From Pseudomonas baltica (GTDB lineage Bacteria > Pseudomonadota > Gammaproteobacteria > Pseudomonadales > Pseudomonadaceae), in NCBI RefSeq assembly GCF_031880315.1, contig NZ_CP134771.1, forward strand, positions 186,001 to 250,000: a stretch of DNA of 64,000 bases. The letters run 5' to 3'. A model generated the notes under the pieces. It did not search any database. It had not been told where the DNA came from and saw only the letters and a list, made by a program, of their open reading frames with translations. A program made the position numbers and the translations under genes. Positions within the stretch are counted from its first letter, which is position 1. Each line of letters starts with the position of its first letter. This document shows, one piece after another, positions 44,965-53,657 of this stretch.

Positions 44965-47130
44965 ATGAGTACCGGTAACGAAGTTCCTTCGCTACAAGCC
45001 GAGATTGCCGCGCTTCGCACTCGGCTAGCGCGAGCTGAGGCCTCGGAAGCAAGCGCTATTTCAGCAGCACGTGACCTTGAGCATGTCCGCCATGCGCTGG
45101 CCGCAGGGGGAGTGGTCGGAACCTGGAGTTGGCACCCAACCCGAGACAGTTTCTCTGTTGACTTGGGGTTCACGGTAGCTTTTGGACTGGACCCGAGCTT
45201 CATTCACAAAGAGGTCCCCATCGATAGTGTGCTCAAGAATGTGCACCCCGAGGACCGGCCTGGGTTGGACGCCGCAATTATGGAAGCCGTAGTGCGCGGT
45301 GGTACCTACCGGCACCAATACCGAGTCAAACGTGCGGATGGGTACTATTATTGGCTCGACGCCAATGGCAGTGTTGGGTTCGATCAGGGTGGTCAGGCTG
45401 TCAGCTTTCCAGGCTTTGTCATCGATATCACCGAACAACGCGCGGCGGCAGAACGTTTGCGCATCAGTGAAGAGAACCTACGCGAAAGCATGCGCCGGGT
45501 GCAATTGGCACTGGCGGCAGGCGCCATCATCGGCACCTGGGACTGGGATTTACCCACGGATAGTTTCAAGGTTGATGAGGCGTTTGCCAACGCATTTGGT
45601 TTAGATCCTGCGCTCGGTAGAGAAGGTATCCCACTTGCCCAAATTGTCGCGACAGTGCATCCGGACGATCAAGAAAGGCTCGCTAAAGCCATTGAAGAAG
45701 CCATCGTTGCAGGCAGTGCTTTCGCGCAGCAATACCGGGTACGACGAAGCGACGGCCAATACTATTGGTTGGAGGCAAATGGTCGCGTTGATCATGCCTC
45801 AGATGGCACTCCTCTGAGCTTTCCCGGTGTCCTTATTGATATGGAGGGACGACGCACTCTTGAGGCAGAGCGCGACCTCGCGATCACCGAATTGCGCCGT
45901 CTCAATGAAACGCTTGAGCAACACGTTGCCGAACGATCTGCGGAGCTCATGAAAACTGAGGAAAAACTGCGGCAATCCCAAAAAATGGAAGCGGTAGGCC
46001 AGTTGACCGGCGGCTTGGCGCATGACTTCAATAATCTGCTGGCAGGGATCTCCGGTTCGCTGGAATTGATGCAGGATCGTCTGAAACAGGATCGGATCAC
46101 TGATGTTGAACGCTATATCAAAGTGGCTCTACATGCGTCCAAGCGCGCCGCTGAGCTGACCCATCGGCTCCTGGCTTTCTCTCGTCGCCAGACCCTCGAT
46201 CCCAAGCCCACCGATGTGGGCGGCCTAGTGGACGGAATGCAGGAGCTGATTCAGCGCAGCGTAGGCCCTGCCATTTCTCTTCAGGTGCAACATTCCCCCG
46301 ACCTCTGGGTATCTCGAGTGGATGCTTCGCAGTTGGAGAACGCGCTGCTGAACCTGTGCATCAACGCGCGAGATGCCATGCCGCAAGGCGGCAGAATCCT
46401 TATCAACACAGCCAACAAATGCCTCGATAAAACATTCGCTGAGCACCATCAGATACCTGAAGGGCAATACCTTTCACTGTGTGTGAAAGACACCGGCACT
46501 GGCATGTCTCCACAGATTATCGCGCGGGCATTCGAGCCGTTTTTCACCACCAAACCCACTGGGGCAGGCACGGGACTAGGCTTGTCGATGATCTACGGAT
46601 TTGCGAAGCAGTCAGGTGGCCTGGTCCAGATCCATTCTGAACTAGGGCAAGGTACGACGGTTTGCATTTATCTGCCGCGTGACCATGCAGGGATCAGAAC
46701 TGAGCCTACACATGAGAACGTAAGCTCATTGTCGGCTGCTGATCTGGGCGCTACGGTGCTGGTACTAGACGATGAGCCCTCCGTGCGGTTGTTGATCACA
46801 GACGTTCTCAAGGACCTTGGATACTCGGTGATCGAGGCGGAAGACGGCGTTGCCGGGCTGAAAATATTGCAATCCGACATGCGCATCGACTTGCTGGTCA
46901 CCGATGTCGGGCTTCCTGGTGGCCTCAATGGACGCCAGGTGGCCGATGCGGCCCGTGTTTTTCGCCCGGATCTAAAGGTCCTTTTTATCACCGGCTACGC
47001 GGAAAGCGCAGTGCTGGGGAGTAGGGACTTGGCGCCTGGTATGGTCGTGCTGGTCAAACCTTTCCCACTGCAGGTCCTGGCGACCCATATCGATTCATTG
47101 ATAAGTGGATGTGGGAACAGGCCCATTTGA
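44965..47130 (+). CDS. Hybrid histidine kinase with tandem PAS domains and receiver
   Basis: This 721-residue soluble kinase has an N-terminal coiled coil (1-40), then two PAS_3 domains that are recent duplicates (about 41-157 with VGTWSWHPTRDSFSVD, and 180-293 with IGTWDWDLPTDSFKVD). HisKA with His in GGLAHDFNNLL (H353) and an HATPase (DTGTGMSPQI, GTGLGLSMI) follow, then a C-terminal receiver with the Asp in LLVTDVGLPGG. ATG 44965 is preferred over GTG 44959. It resembles the kinase at 22660 in architecture and H-box. A stand-alone receiver at 49208 is a possible partner. Confidence 0.92.
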   Translation: MSTGNEVPSLQAEIAALRTRLARAEASEASAISAARDLEHVRHALAAGGVVGTWSWHPTRDSFSVDLGFTVAFGLDPSFIHKEVPIDSVLKNVHPEDRPGLDAAIMEAVVRGGTYRHQYRVKRADGYYYWLDANGSVGFDQGGQAVSFPGFVIDITEQRAAAERLRISEENLRESMRRVQLALAAGAIIGTWDWDLPTDSFKVDEAFANAFGLDPALGREGIPLAQIVATVHPDDQERLAKAIEEAIVAGSAFAQQYRVRRSDGQYYWLEANGRVDHASDGTPLSFPGVLIDMEGRRTLEAERDLAITELRRLNETLEQHVAERSAELMKTEEKLRQSQKMEAVGQLTGGLAHDFNNLLAGISGSLELMQDRLKQDRITDVERYIKVALHASKRAAELTHRLLAFSRRQTLDPKPTDVGGLVDGMQELIQRSVGPAISLQVQHSPDLWVSRVDASQLENALLNLCINARDAMPQGGRILINTANKCLDKTFAEHHQIPEGQYLSLCVKDTGTGMSPQIIARAFEPFFTTKPTGAGTGLGLSMIYGFAKQSGGLVQIHSELGQGTTVCIYLPRDHAGIRTEPTHENVSSLSAADLGATVLVLDDEPSVRLLITDVLKDLGYSVIEAEDGVAGLKILQSDMRIDLLVTDVGLPGGLNGRQVADAARVFRPDLKVLFITGYAESAVLGSRDLAPGMVVLVKPFPLQVLATHIDSLISGCGNRPI

Positions 47131-47450
47131 CTCATCGTATCAAGCATTGGCAGGAACCCAAGCTCTCGAGCGCGTGAGCGAGATCTCACATCGGTGAATC
47201 ACACAAAGTGCTCGACACTTGAGTAGCCTGGTCGAAGACGTCTTGGCCTTTCTCGTGAAAAATTGACCGGAGTGACTCCGGTCAAAATCGCGTAGACCGA
47301 TGACCTGGGTGTGGTTTATCGGAACACGGCATGCAACAGGGACCTTTTTTGGAAATATACCGTCCAGTGGTCGCATAGATTTAAAGTTAGCTCCCACTAG
47401 GCCGATGTTTTTTTAGCGTTCACCCTAAAAACTACTGTCGAGTACCGTCC
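47131..47450. other. Intergenic region, no gene recognised
   Basis: These 320 bases hold no supported coding sequence. TGACCGGAGTGACTCCGGTCA near 47263-47283 is a palindrome (arms TGACCGGAGT / ACTCCGGTCA) that could terminate the kinase transcript. Confidence 0.55.
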
Positions 47451-49091
47451 ATGTCATGGCTGACACATCTCAAACTGAAGCCCAAGCTACTGATCGCATT
47501 CGGTTTGTGCGCATTGATCACCGTAATTGTGGCGGCCCTCGGCCAGTCGGGTATTGCCAAGCTGTACGGGCAAACGCAGGACATCGTTAGCAACAATCTG
47601 GTCTCGATACAAAAAACTGACCTGATCAAGGCAAATGCCATTGCCACCAACCGTGACTTTTTCAAGGCCATCGTACTGACTGCTGTGAATGCCAGCACAG
47701 ACGATATCAATGCTGTCCTCCAGTCTTATCGCGATAATCAAATTGAGTCCCAAAACTCGTTCAAGACTTATCGCGCAACTCCTTTGGCACCTGATGAACG
47801 TGCTGCCGGCGATGATTTTGAACGTGATTGGCCCGCTTACATTGCGGCGATTGACTCTGGTTTCACGGCACTCAAAAACGGCGAAGTAGGGCTGGCCAGG
47901 AAGATCGCTATCGACAGCGTGACGCCAGCATACAAAAAAGTGGTCAGAGAAATAAAAATCATGACCGAGTCAAACGCTCGCCAGGCTAACGAGACGACTC
48001 AAGCCGCGGCGAGCACAAACGTTGAGGTTACCTGGATACTGATCATTGGATGCCTGATTGCCATCGTTTGCGCGGTTGCGCTCGGCATGATTGTCACGGC
48101 CATGATTACACGTCCCATTTATCGATCGGTGGAAGGCGCCGGCCGGGTCGCAAAGGGCGATTTGACCCACCCCATCGAAGTTCGAGGGACTGATGAAACT
48201 GGACAGCTTTTGCAATCGCTCTCCGACATGCAAAGCAACCTTAAAGGCACGGTGCAGCAGATCGCCAATGCGTCAGACCAACTGGCCTCTGCAGCAGAGG
48301 AGCTGACGGCCGTCACTGAGAACAGTACGCGCGGACTTGTGACACAAAACGACGAAATTCAGCAAGCGGCCACGGCAGTCAATGAGATGACTGCTGCCGT
48401 TGAGGAAGTTGCGCGTAATGCAGCCAGCACGTCGCAGATATCCAGTCAGACCGCTGAAGACGCCTCAAAGGGCCAGAAACAGGTGCAGCAAGCAGTGACG
48501 GCCATCGACACTGTGACCGTGGAAATTACAGACTCCACCCAGCGCGTGGAGGCGTTGGCAGGACAGATCCATGACATCACCAAGGTTCTGGAGGTCATTC
48601 GTGGCATTGCCGAACAGACCAACCTGTTGGCCCTCAATGCTGCGATCGAGGCCGCAAGGGCGGGTGAGCAAGGCCGTGGTTTCGCGGTTGTGGCCGACGA
48701 AGTCCGAGCATTGGCCCACCGCACCCAAGCGTCAACAGGTGAAATTGAAGCCATGATTGATCGGGTACGTAATGGAGCCGACGAAGCAGTGCAGGCAATG
48801 GGTAAAAGTCGAACGCTCGTGCAAAACACACAGGCGCTAGCCACAGAGGCAGGTCTGGCGCTTGAACGAATCAGCGAAGGCGTTAACCAGATCAACGAGC
48901 GCAACCTGGTGATTGCCAGCGCTGCAGAGGAGCAGGCTCAGGTAGCCCGTGAAGTAGACCGCAACCTGGTGAACATCCAGGATCTATCTACGCAGACGGC
49001 TGCAGGAGCCAACCAAACCAGCGCATCGAGCCAAGAGTTATCCCGGCTGGCGATGTCGTTTAACACGCTGGTTGGGCAGTTCAAGCTTTAG
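47451..49091 (+). CDS. Methyl-accepting chemotaxis protein (transmembrane)
   Basis: This 546-residue receptor begins MSWLTHLKLKPKLLIAFGLC and has membrane helices at about residues 11-30 and 193-213. Between them is a four-helix ligand domain (4HB_MCP-like, VSNNLVSIQKTDLIKANAIA). HAMP and the signalling domain with tip [18 protein letters not shown] follow. It is about the same length as the receptor at 37554 and shares its cytoplasmic half, but the sensor domains differ. The ligand is unknown. Confidence 0.92.
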   Translation: MSWLTHLKLKPKLLIAFGLCALITVIVAALGQSGIAKLYGQTQDIVSNNLVSIQKTDLIKANAIATNRDFFKAIVLTAVNASTDDINAVLQSYRDNQIESQNSFKTYRATPLAPDERAAGDDFERDWPAYIAAIDSGFTALKNGEVGLARKIAIDSVTPAYKKVVREIKIMTESNARQANETTQAAASTNVEVTWILIIGCLIAIVCAVALGMIVTAMITRPIYRSVEGAGRVAKGDLTHPIEVRGTDETGQLLQSLSDMQSNLKGTVQQIANASDQLASAAEELTAVTENSTRGLVTQNDEIQQAATAVNEMTAAVEEVARNAASTSQISSQTAEDASKGQKQVQQAVTAIDTVTVEITDSTQRVEALAGQIHDITKVLEVIRGIAEQTNLLALNAAIEAARAGEQGRGFAVVADEVRALAHRTQASTGEIEAMIDRVRNGADEAVQAMGKSRTLVQNTQALATEAGLALERISEGVNQINERNLVIASAAEEQAQVAREVDRNLVNIQDLSTQTAAGANQTSASSQELSRLAMSFNTLVGQFKL

Positions 49092-49207
49092 AACCGAGGA
49101 AAAAATTCAGCCAAACAGTTGTAGGTGCCGGCCGTCTTTCCCAGACTTGCCTGAATAGAACAGTGAACGGCACGCTGCCAAGCGTGCGGACGTTCCACTT
49201 CGCTATC

Positions 49208-49570
49208 TCAGCTATGGGGAGTGAGCTTGTGACAAAGCTCCAACAACTGCTCGAGACCGAATGGCTTCTGCAGCCAATACACGTGCTCGCCGTCCAAGCT
49301 ATCAGCAGCGGCATGGAATCCAGATGCCACAACTACGGGCACAAGCGGTACTAGGCCGTGCACATTGTGGACAAGCTGAAGCCCGTCGATTGTCCCTGGC
49401 ATTCTAAGATCGGTAATAAGCAAATCGGCGTCGAAACCATAGAGCTGGATGTGATTCCAGGCTGAATCAGCTTCGCAAAACGTTTTCACTTTATGCCCGT
49501 CCATTTCCAGGACATCGGTCATGATTGTCAATATGACTTGTTCATCCTCAACAAGGATAATGGAACTCAT
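49208..49570 (-). CDS. Stand-alone response-regulator receiver domain
   Basis: This 120-residue receiver (MSSIILVEDEQVILTIMTDV...) has the acidic pair VEDEQ, the phosphoacceptor Asp in LLITDLRMPG and the Lys in WLQKPFGLEQ. It has no output domain. An upstream in-frame start at 49648 is rejected because the fold begins at 49570. Its sequence resembles the receiver at 22235, suggesting that the two kinase-receiver sets on this island are related. Confidence 0.88.
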   Translation of the reverse strand: MSSIILVEDEQVILTIMTDVLEMDGHKVKTFCEADSAWNHIQLYGFDADLLITDLRMPGTIDGLQLVHNVHGLVPLVPVVVASGFHAAADSLDGEHVYWLQKPFGLEQLLELCHKLTPHS

Positions 49571-49872
49571 ACGCCAGATCCTGTCGTGATGATGGTGAGT
49601 CTTTGAGGTGCAGCCTGAACAATCAGACCTATGTAACTGAATAGACACTCAGTATGCGATTTCGAGCCTTCAGGCCGATGAGTGGGAAAGACCATGGGGA
49701 GAACCAATAAAATCAAGCATTACACAGGTGTACCGTGCAATGAAAATGGTGCTCGGTGAGGCTTCGGCACTGCATCGTCCCAAACCGCTTAGACGACCTC
49801 TGACGCGATTGAGAATGCGCAGCACCGTGTTATCGGAGGCAAGAGACTGGCAACCCTCCCATCGGCATTGGA
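49571..49872. other. Intergenic region, no gene recognised
   Basis: These 302 bases between two minus-strand genes show no supported coding sequence. Confidence 0.45.
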
Positions 49873-51009
49873 TCAGACGGCATTTTTTTCAACGATAGGG
49901 ATATTCACCACGAACTCCGTTCCGCGCTTCTCGTCTGAGGTTACCTCGATGACGCCATCATGAGATGCCACGATCTGAGCTGCGATATACAAGCCCAGCC
50001 CAAGGCTCGCTTGTGGACCGCGATCCTGGGTGTCTTGTAGACAATATTGACCCATCGGATTGAAGACCTCAGGGAGGCGCTCGCTAGGAATGGCGTGCCC
50101 ATAGTTATGAACACGAAACTCCAGTGAATCGCCCTTTGTCCCAAGAGTGATTTTCACCGGTGACTTCGCCTTACCGTGCTGCAGCGCATTGCCTATCAGA
50201 TTAGAAAATACCTGCTCGAGACGAGCCCCATCAAAATGTCCTTCTACATTACCCGTCGAGTCCAATACCAAATTCGCATCAGGATGGACCGCTCGACATT
50301 CATCGACAATTCGCTCACACACGGGCGCGATGTTGATCAATGTTCGATGGACGGGTATTCCAGGGCCCAACTGCGCACGGGTGAAATCAAGGAGATCGCC
50401 TACGATAGCCGAGGCACGCCCCACGCTTGTATGTATCTGCGCAGCAGCCTTGGTGGCTTTGGTTCCCAAGGCGTCAGTGCGCAGCAGTCTATCAGCGCTC
50501 AATAAAATGGCGCTCAGTGGTGCCCGCAGATCATGACCCAGCGCGCCTAGGAAGATATTATGTGAAGCTTGGACTGCCTCTGTGTAGCTGGCGATGGATT
50601 CAACGAGAGCTTGGTCGATGGCTTCGTTGAAGCAAATGACGTCGTCCACCTCAAATTATTCGTCCTGCTTGGCTTGGTTCATCCATAGACGCATCACGCT
50701 CGCACGCAAGGCTCGAAACTCCGCCACAACCTGGTTGATTGAAAATCCAGTTATCAACCGGCCGACGGCATGAGATGTGGCCGCGCTATCCTTGCGTGAA
50801 GGACCGTGACCGTATGATTTTTCGATTTGCTGTTCAGCAGATTGCTCGGTATTCAGATCGGCCGCGATAGTCCGAATCATCCTCTCGGCGTGATCACGCA
50901 GCGCCTCGGCATCAAGAGGTTTGCCAGTGGTTGGCAGCGTACGTGCGAAATTTTCCCATTCATGGACAATGGGTTTTATGTTTTCGATCAAGAAATGGGA
51001 CAAGCGCAT
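49873..51009 (-). pseudogene. RsbRD-type sensor histidine kinase split by an in-frame TAA
   Basis: From ATG 51009 (AGGAGA 6 bases upstream) the frame encodes an RsbRD-like N-terminal domain (MRLSHFLIENIKPIVHEWEN, TLPTTGKPLDAEALRDHAER). After 117 residues it meets TAA at 50656-50658. In the same frame, after FE, a GTG at 50647-50649 restarts with DDVICFNEAIDQALVESIAS, HisKA (FLGALGHDLRAPLSAIL) and an HATPase (NLIGNALQHG, SLGLGLYIAAQ), to 49873. The two parts form one domain order known in intact kinases, so this is a nonsense mutation. Reinitiation at GTG could still give a sensorless kinase of 258 residues. Confidence 0.85.
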
Positions 51010-51054
51010 GGCCGTCTCCTGTAAATTAGGCCAAACGCCTAAAACGGCGCACTG

Positions 51055-51312
51055 ATGGCTCAGTAAAACATCAATCAAACGATAGGGGAAATCACCATCG
51101 TCTTTGTATGTCACGGTGACGTTATCGATGTGGTCCAGTGCCTTGAGGATGGTGTCCCAGTCGTCTTCGCGATCACCAAGCAATCGCTCCAAGAGCGCTG
51201 ATCTCGAACGCTACATTGCAGGACTGTTAATCGTCCCCTTGAACTGTATCGTCAGCAGCCCACAGGCTTCGGAGGTGGTAGCGCTGAAGCCTGCTGTTGG
51301 CCGTGCTTACCC
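51055..51312 (-). pseudogene. DUF1654-like gene remnant (b)
   Basis: The minus strand shows QQQASALPPPKPVG (start codon mutated to ACG and one base lost), GTINSPAM, TAG, then RSRSALLERLLGDREDDWDT and HIDNVTVTYKDDGDFPYRL. It parallels remnants (a) and (c), including the TAG after INSPA in (a). It runs into the 5' leader of the RsbRD kinase. A LexA-type box remains at 51315. Confidence 0.65.
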
Positions 51313-51314
51313 TT

Positions 51315-51334
51315 AGCTGTATGGATAAACAGGA
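51315..51334 (-). promoter_or_regulatory. LexA-type SOS box
   Basis: CTG-TATGGATAAA-CAG (CTG-N10-CAG, 51317-51332) lies directly upstream of the DUF1654-like remnant (b), in the same relative place as at 52225 upstream of (c). Confidence 0.6.
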
Positions 51335-51374
51335 AGGAATAATCCGGACAGTGCCAGCTTGGCGTAAGCGCAGG

Positions 51375-51697
51375 CTAGCCGGCGATCGGAATCAGGATTT
51401 CGCTGGTGCCAGCCATCTCGTTCATCAGCGACAACAGCGCCTGTTGCTTACTGGGCTCGAGTAGACGAAACGCGGTAAGTATTTTTTCATCAGATGGCCT
51501 TAGATCGGTCTGGTCCAGCGTTGGCGCTGAATCATGCACAGGCTGATCCAGCCCGGAAGCTATTCGCACTAAGATTTCTGCGTTCAAACTGCGGTGACCT
51601 CGCTTGGCCTTGTCACTGAGCTGTTCACGAAAGCCATCCGGCATGCGGATGGCAATTTTCGTGGAGGCCCAACCGACGGTTCACGCTTCTTGTTCAT
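51375..51697 (-). pseudogene. Arc-family (ribbon-helix-helix) DNA-binding protein, frameshifted near the start
   Basis: The gene begins MNKKREPSVG at 51697, then one base is missing near 51665. After that the frame gives STKIAIRMPDGFREQLSDKA, KRGHRSLNAEILVRIASGL and a C-terminal helical tail. The RMPDGFREQL...RSLNAEI pattern is the Arc/MetJ-like RHH fold. As sequenced, only a product starting at the internal Met (51644) could be made, lacking the beta strand that contacts DNA, so it is probably inactive. Confidence 0.75.
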
Positions 51698-51833
51698 AAC
51701 TGCACCTAGCCAACTACTCGACGCCCCTACTTAGGCCGTGCCTAGTCCCAGAATACAGCAGATGGAGGTCTGAAATGCATGCCTTCATTGAAGGCACAAG
51801 ACGTAGTGTAAGGCGCTATTTTCTTATCAAGGC

Positions 51834-51912
51834 CACGCGCACGCGCCCGGTTCAGCCGGCAGGTGGCGTAGCCGCCTGGGGCGATTTATCCGGGTCTTAG
51901 GTCCGTAGGCCA
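51834..51912. repeat. GC-rich repeated intergenic element, copy 1
   Basis: This stretch (CGCGCACGCGC..., GGCAGGTGGCGTAGCCGCCT, ATCCGGGTCTTA) recurs at 53112-53190. It contains the small hairpin GGTGGC-GTA-GCCGCC. Each copy lies upstream of a minus-strand gene. Its function is unknown. Confidence 0.7.
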
Positions 51913-52108
51913 AGGCGGGCTTCTTCGCCCTGGGCCGCTTAGACGGGCTTTGGCACGGTCGTGAGTACGCCGCTGCCACGCCGGCCGTAGGCACGAAATG
52001 CGCGGGCATTACTGTTGTTATGAGGTGTTTCACCTCATAAAGCCCTGTTTTTACCCGAAAGGGGAAACTGAAGGGGTATAATTTTCACGGATTTCAGCCC
52101 CGAACAGG

Positions 52109-52213
52109 CTACAGCCCCCCTGAAGACCATCGCCAGATCGTGCGCTGCAACCGCATCGCCAGCAGCTCATAGGGCTTCGGAGGGGGTGGCGTTGAAGCCT
52201 GCTTTTTGGCCAT
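52109..52213 (-). pseudogene. DUF1654-like gene remnant (c), N-terminal part
   Basis: The start ATG 52213 and MAKKQASTPPPPKPYELLAM then RLQRTI are intact. After that the sequence is unrelated (WRWSSGGL-stop). The N-terminal pattern matches remnants (a) and (b), and the LexA-type box at 52225 is in place. The gene was cut after the RLQRTI codons. Confidence 0.65.
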
Positions 52214-52224
52214 GCCTGGCCCTT

Positions 52225-52244
52225 AGCTGTATGAATGAACAGTA
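52225..52244 (-). promoter_or_regulatory. LexA-type SOS box
   Basis: CTG-TATGAATGAA-CAG (CTG-N10-CAG, 52227-52242) lies 11 bases upstream of the start codon of remnant (c). Confidence 0.65.
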
Positions 52245-52330
52245 ATTGATAAATCTACTCTTGCCAATTTGGAGAAAGCTCTGCCTATCAGAACGTCAGG
52301 TACAGTGCCTGCGAGCGTACGATTCAAAGC

Positions 52331-52549
52331 CTAGAACAACCGGTCCTTGGCTCTTCTCTCGACGATAGAGCACAGATCCTGGATGGGGTATTGGCCAGAA
52401 AATCGAGACATGGTGCATTCAGGGGCATGCACGAATGCTCCAAGATCGAGGACAGGACGCGACTGGTTGCAAAGCCTGCAGCTCACTTGGACACCGTCCA
52501 ACAACCAGTGCTTGTTCCATAGCTGCAAGGGGGAGTAGGTCAGCGGCAT
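52331..52549 (-). CDS. Hypothetical small protein with possible zinc site
   Basis: This 72-residue protein has CRLCNQ and later HAPEC, giving a C-x2-C...H-x3-C pattern that could bind zinc. The rest (MPLTYSPLQLWNKHWLLDGV) is not recognised. The ribosome-binding site is weak, so the start is uncertain. Confidence 0.5.
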   Translation of the reverse strand: MPLTYSPLQLWNKHWLLDGVQVSCRLCNQSRPVLDLGAFVHAPECTMSRFSGQYPIQDLCSIVERRAKDRLF

Positions 52550-52634
52550 TTGGGTCCATGAAATGCTAGATTTTTTTGCCGATGGCGTTTAGACCCATGG
52601 CTTGTTCAAGTAGTGACGCACTGCATGGCAGCGC

Positions 52635-52994
52635 CTAGTTTTCGATTTGCTTGATTCGTCGAGTCCTGATGGCAGCACGTTTCTCTCCACGACGTGGCTT
52701 GCATTTTTCCAGATGGAGCAGAAAAAAATCGTGATCGCTAGTGTGAAACGCCTGATGTTCAACTGCTTCACTTATCCACGTTCTGAAATGGCTGTGCCAT
52801 TCCTCAGTTTGTTGCAGCGCTACCCGCATAATCTGGTCAAGACGCTTGACCAAGGCAGATCTGGATCGACCGTCCAACTGCTCTTTGCAGAGGTAGCAGA
52901 AATAACGAACGCGCTGTGGGTACAGCACATAGTGATCGTTCAGCGTGGCCAACATGGATTCGCGCATGTCAGTGGGCAGCGGACTCAAGGGCAC
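52635..52994 (-). CDS. Hypothetical protein with possible zinc site
   Basis: This 119-residue protein has YFCYLCKEQLDG and a later HLEKCK, again a C-x2-C...H-x3-C pattern, within a mostly helical, basic protein (HYVLYPQRVRYF, HSHFRTWISEAVEHQAF). GTG 52994 is chosen because AAAGGAG lies 8 bases before it, whereas an upstream in-frame start has no such signal. No family is recognised. With its neighbour at 52331 it may belong to one small accessory unit. Confidence 0.5.
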   Translation of the reverse strand: MPLSPLPTDMRESMLATLNDHYVLYPQRVRYFCYLCKEQLDGRSRSALVKRLDQIMRVALQQTEEWHSHFRTWISEAVEHQAFHTSDHDFFLLHLEKCKPRRGEKRAAIRTRRIKQIEN

Positions 52995-53111
52995 GATAGT
53001 TACTCCTTTAGTCAATCGACGAATCCTTATGAACAGGTACGGAATCAGCAAAACGCATGCCTTCACCGAAGGCACAGGGCGATCTCATCGGCACCATACA
53101 ATTTTCTGAGT

Positions 53112-53190
53112 CCGCGCGCACGCGCGCCGGGTTGAGCCGGCAGGTGGCGTAGCCGCCTGGGGGCGAGTTATCCGGGTCTTAGCGCCCGTA
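53112..53190. repeat. GC-rich repeated intergenic element, copy 2
   Basis: This is the second copy of the element at 51834-51912, with the same GGTGGC-GTA-GCCGCC hairpin. It directly abuts the 3' end of the integrase remnant. Confidence 0.7.
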
Positions 53191-53537
53191 GGGTGGCGCA
53201 GGCCATCGTCGCCGGAGAAGCCCCAGCGGCGTTGTAGGCGCACGGCAAGTCACGCATCGGGCGTGGCAACGCAGCGGGCATGGGTTAGGTACACATTGCG
53301 CGGTCGACAACCCTTGGTGATGTCAGCCTGCAAGTACACCTCGGGTTTGACTGCACCACTGGGGTACAGAACATCTTACACATCCAGCAAGGCCAGCTCG
53401 GTAACACGAATGCCCGTGGTGTGGGTCAGCCATAAAAGCATTACGTCGCGCTCTGGTAAGCGGCCAGCAACGGACGCAACGCGGATCAGGTGTTTGAATT
53501 GTTCAAAGCGGAGCGAAGTAGCGCGGCGGGTTGTCAT
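53190..53537 (-). pseudogene. Tyrosine integrase remnant
   Basis: From ATG 53537 the minus strand reads MTTRRATSLRFEQFKHLI, LPERDVMLLWLTHTTGIRV and TELALLDV, then TAG. It resumes in frame with DVLYPSGAVKPEVYL, CRPRNVYLTHARCVATPDA, TGA and RLQRRWGFSGDDG. HTTGIRVTELALLDV is the box carrying the first catalytic Arg of tyrosine recombinases. Two in-frame stops and loss of the C-terminal part with the Tyr make it inactive. Its 5' side is the 90-bp repeat, consistent with an integrase next to its attachment site. Confidence 0.8.
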
Positions 53538-53556
53538 GCGGCCTCTCTGTCAGATT

Positions 53557-53646
53557 GCACGGGAATCGTGCTCGATCTGGAGAGAGTCAGGCCGGGGCCT
53601 ACTGACAAGGATATCAGCAGGCCCTACTTGATGTTCACGGAAAATG
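53557..53646 (+). repeat. 90-bp direct repeat, right copy (candidate island end)
   Basis: This matches 17549-17638 with three mismatches, in the same orientation. It lies between the 3' end of the RHH partition gene and the start of the integrase remnant. The internal inverted repeat has one mismatch here (GGCCTACTGA / TCAGCAGGCC). Confidence 0.8.
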
Positions 53647-53657
53647 GTTTAAGAACA

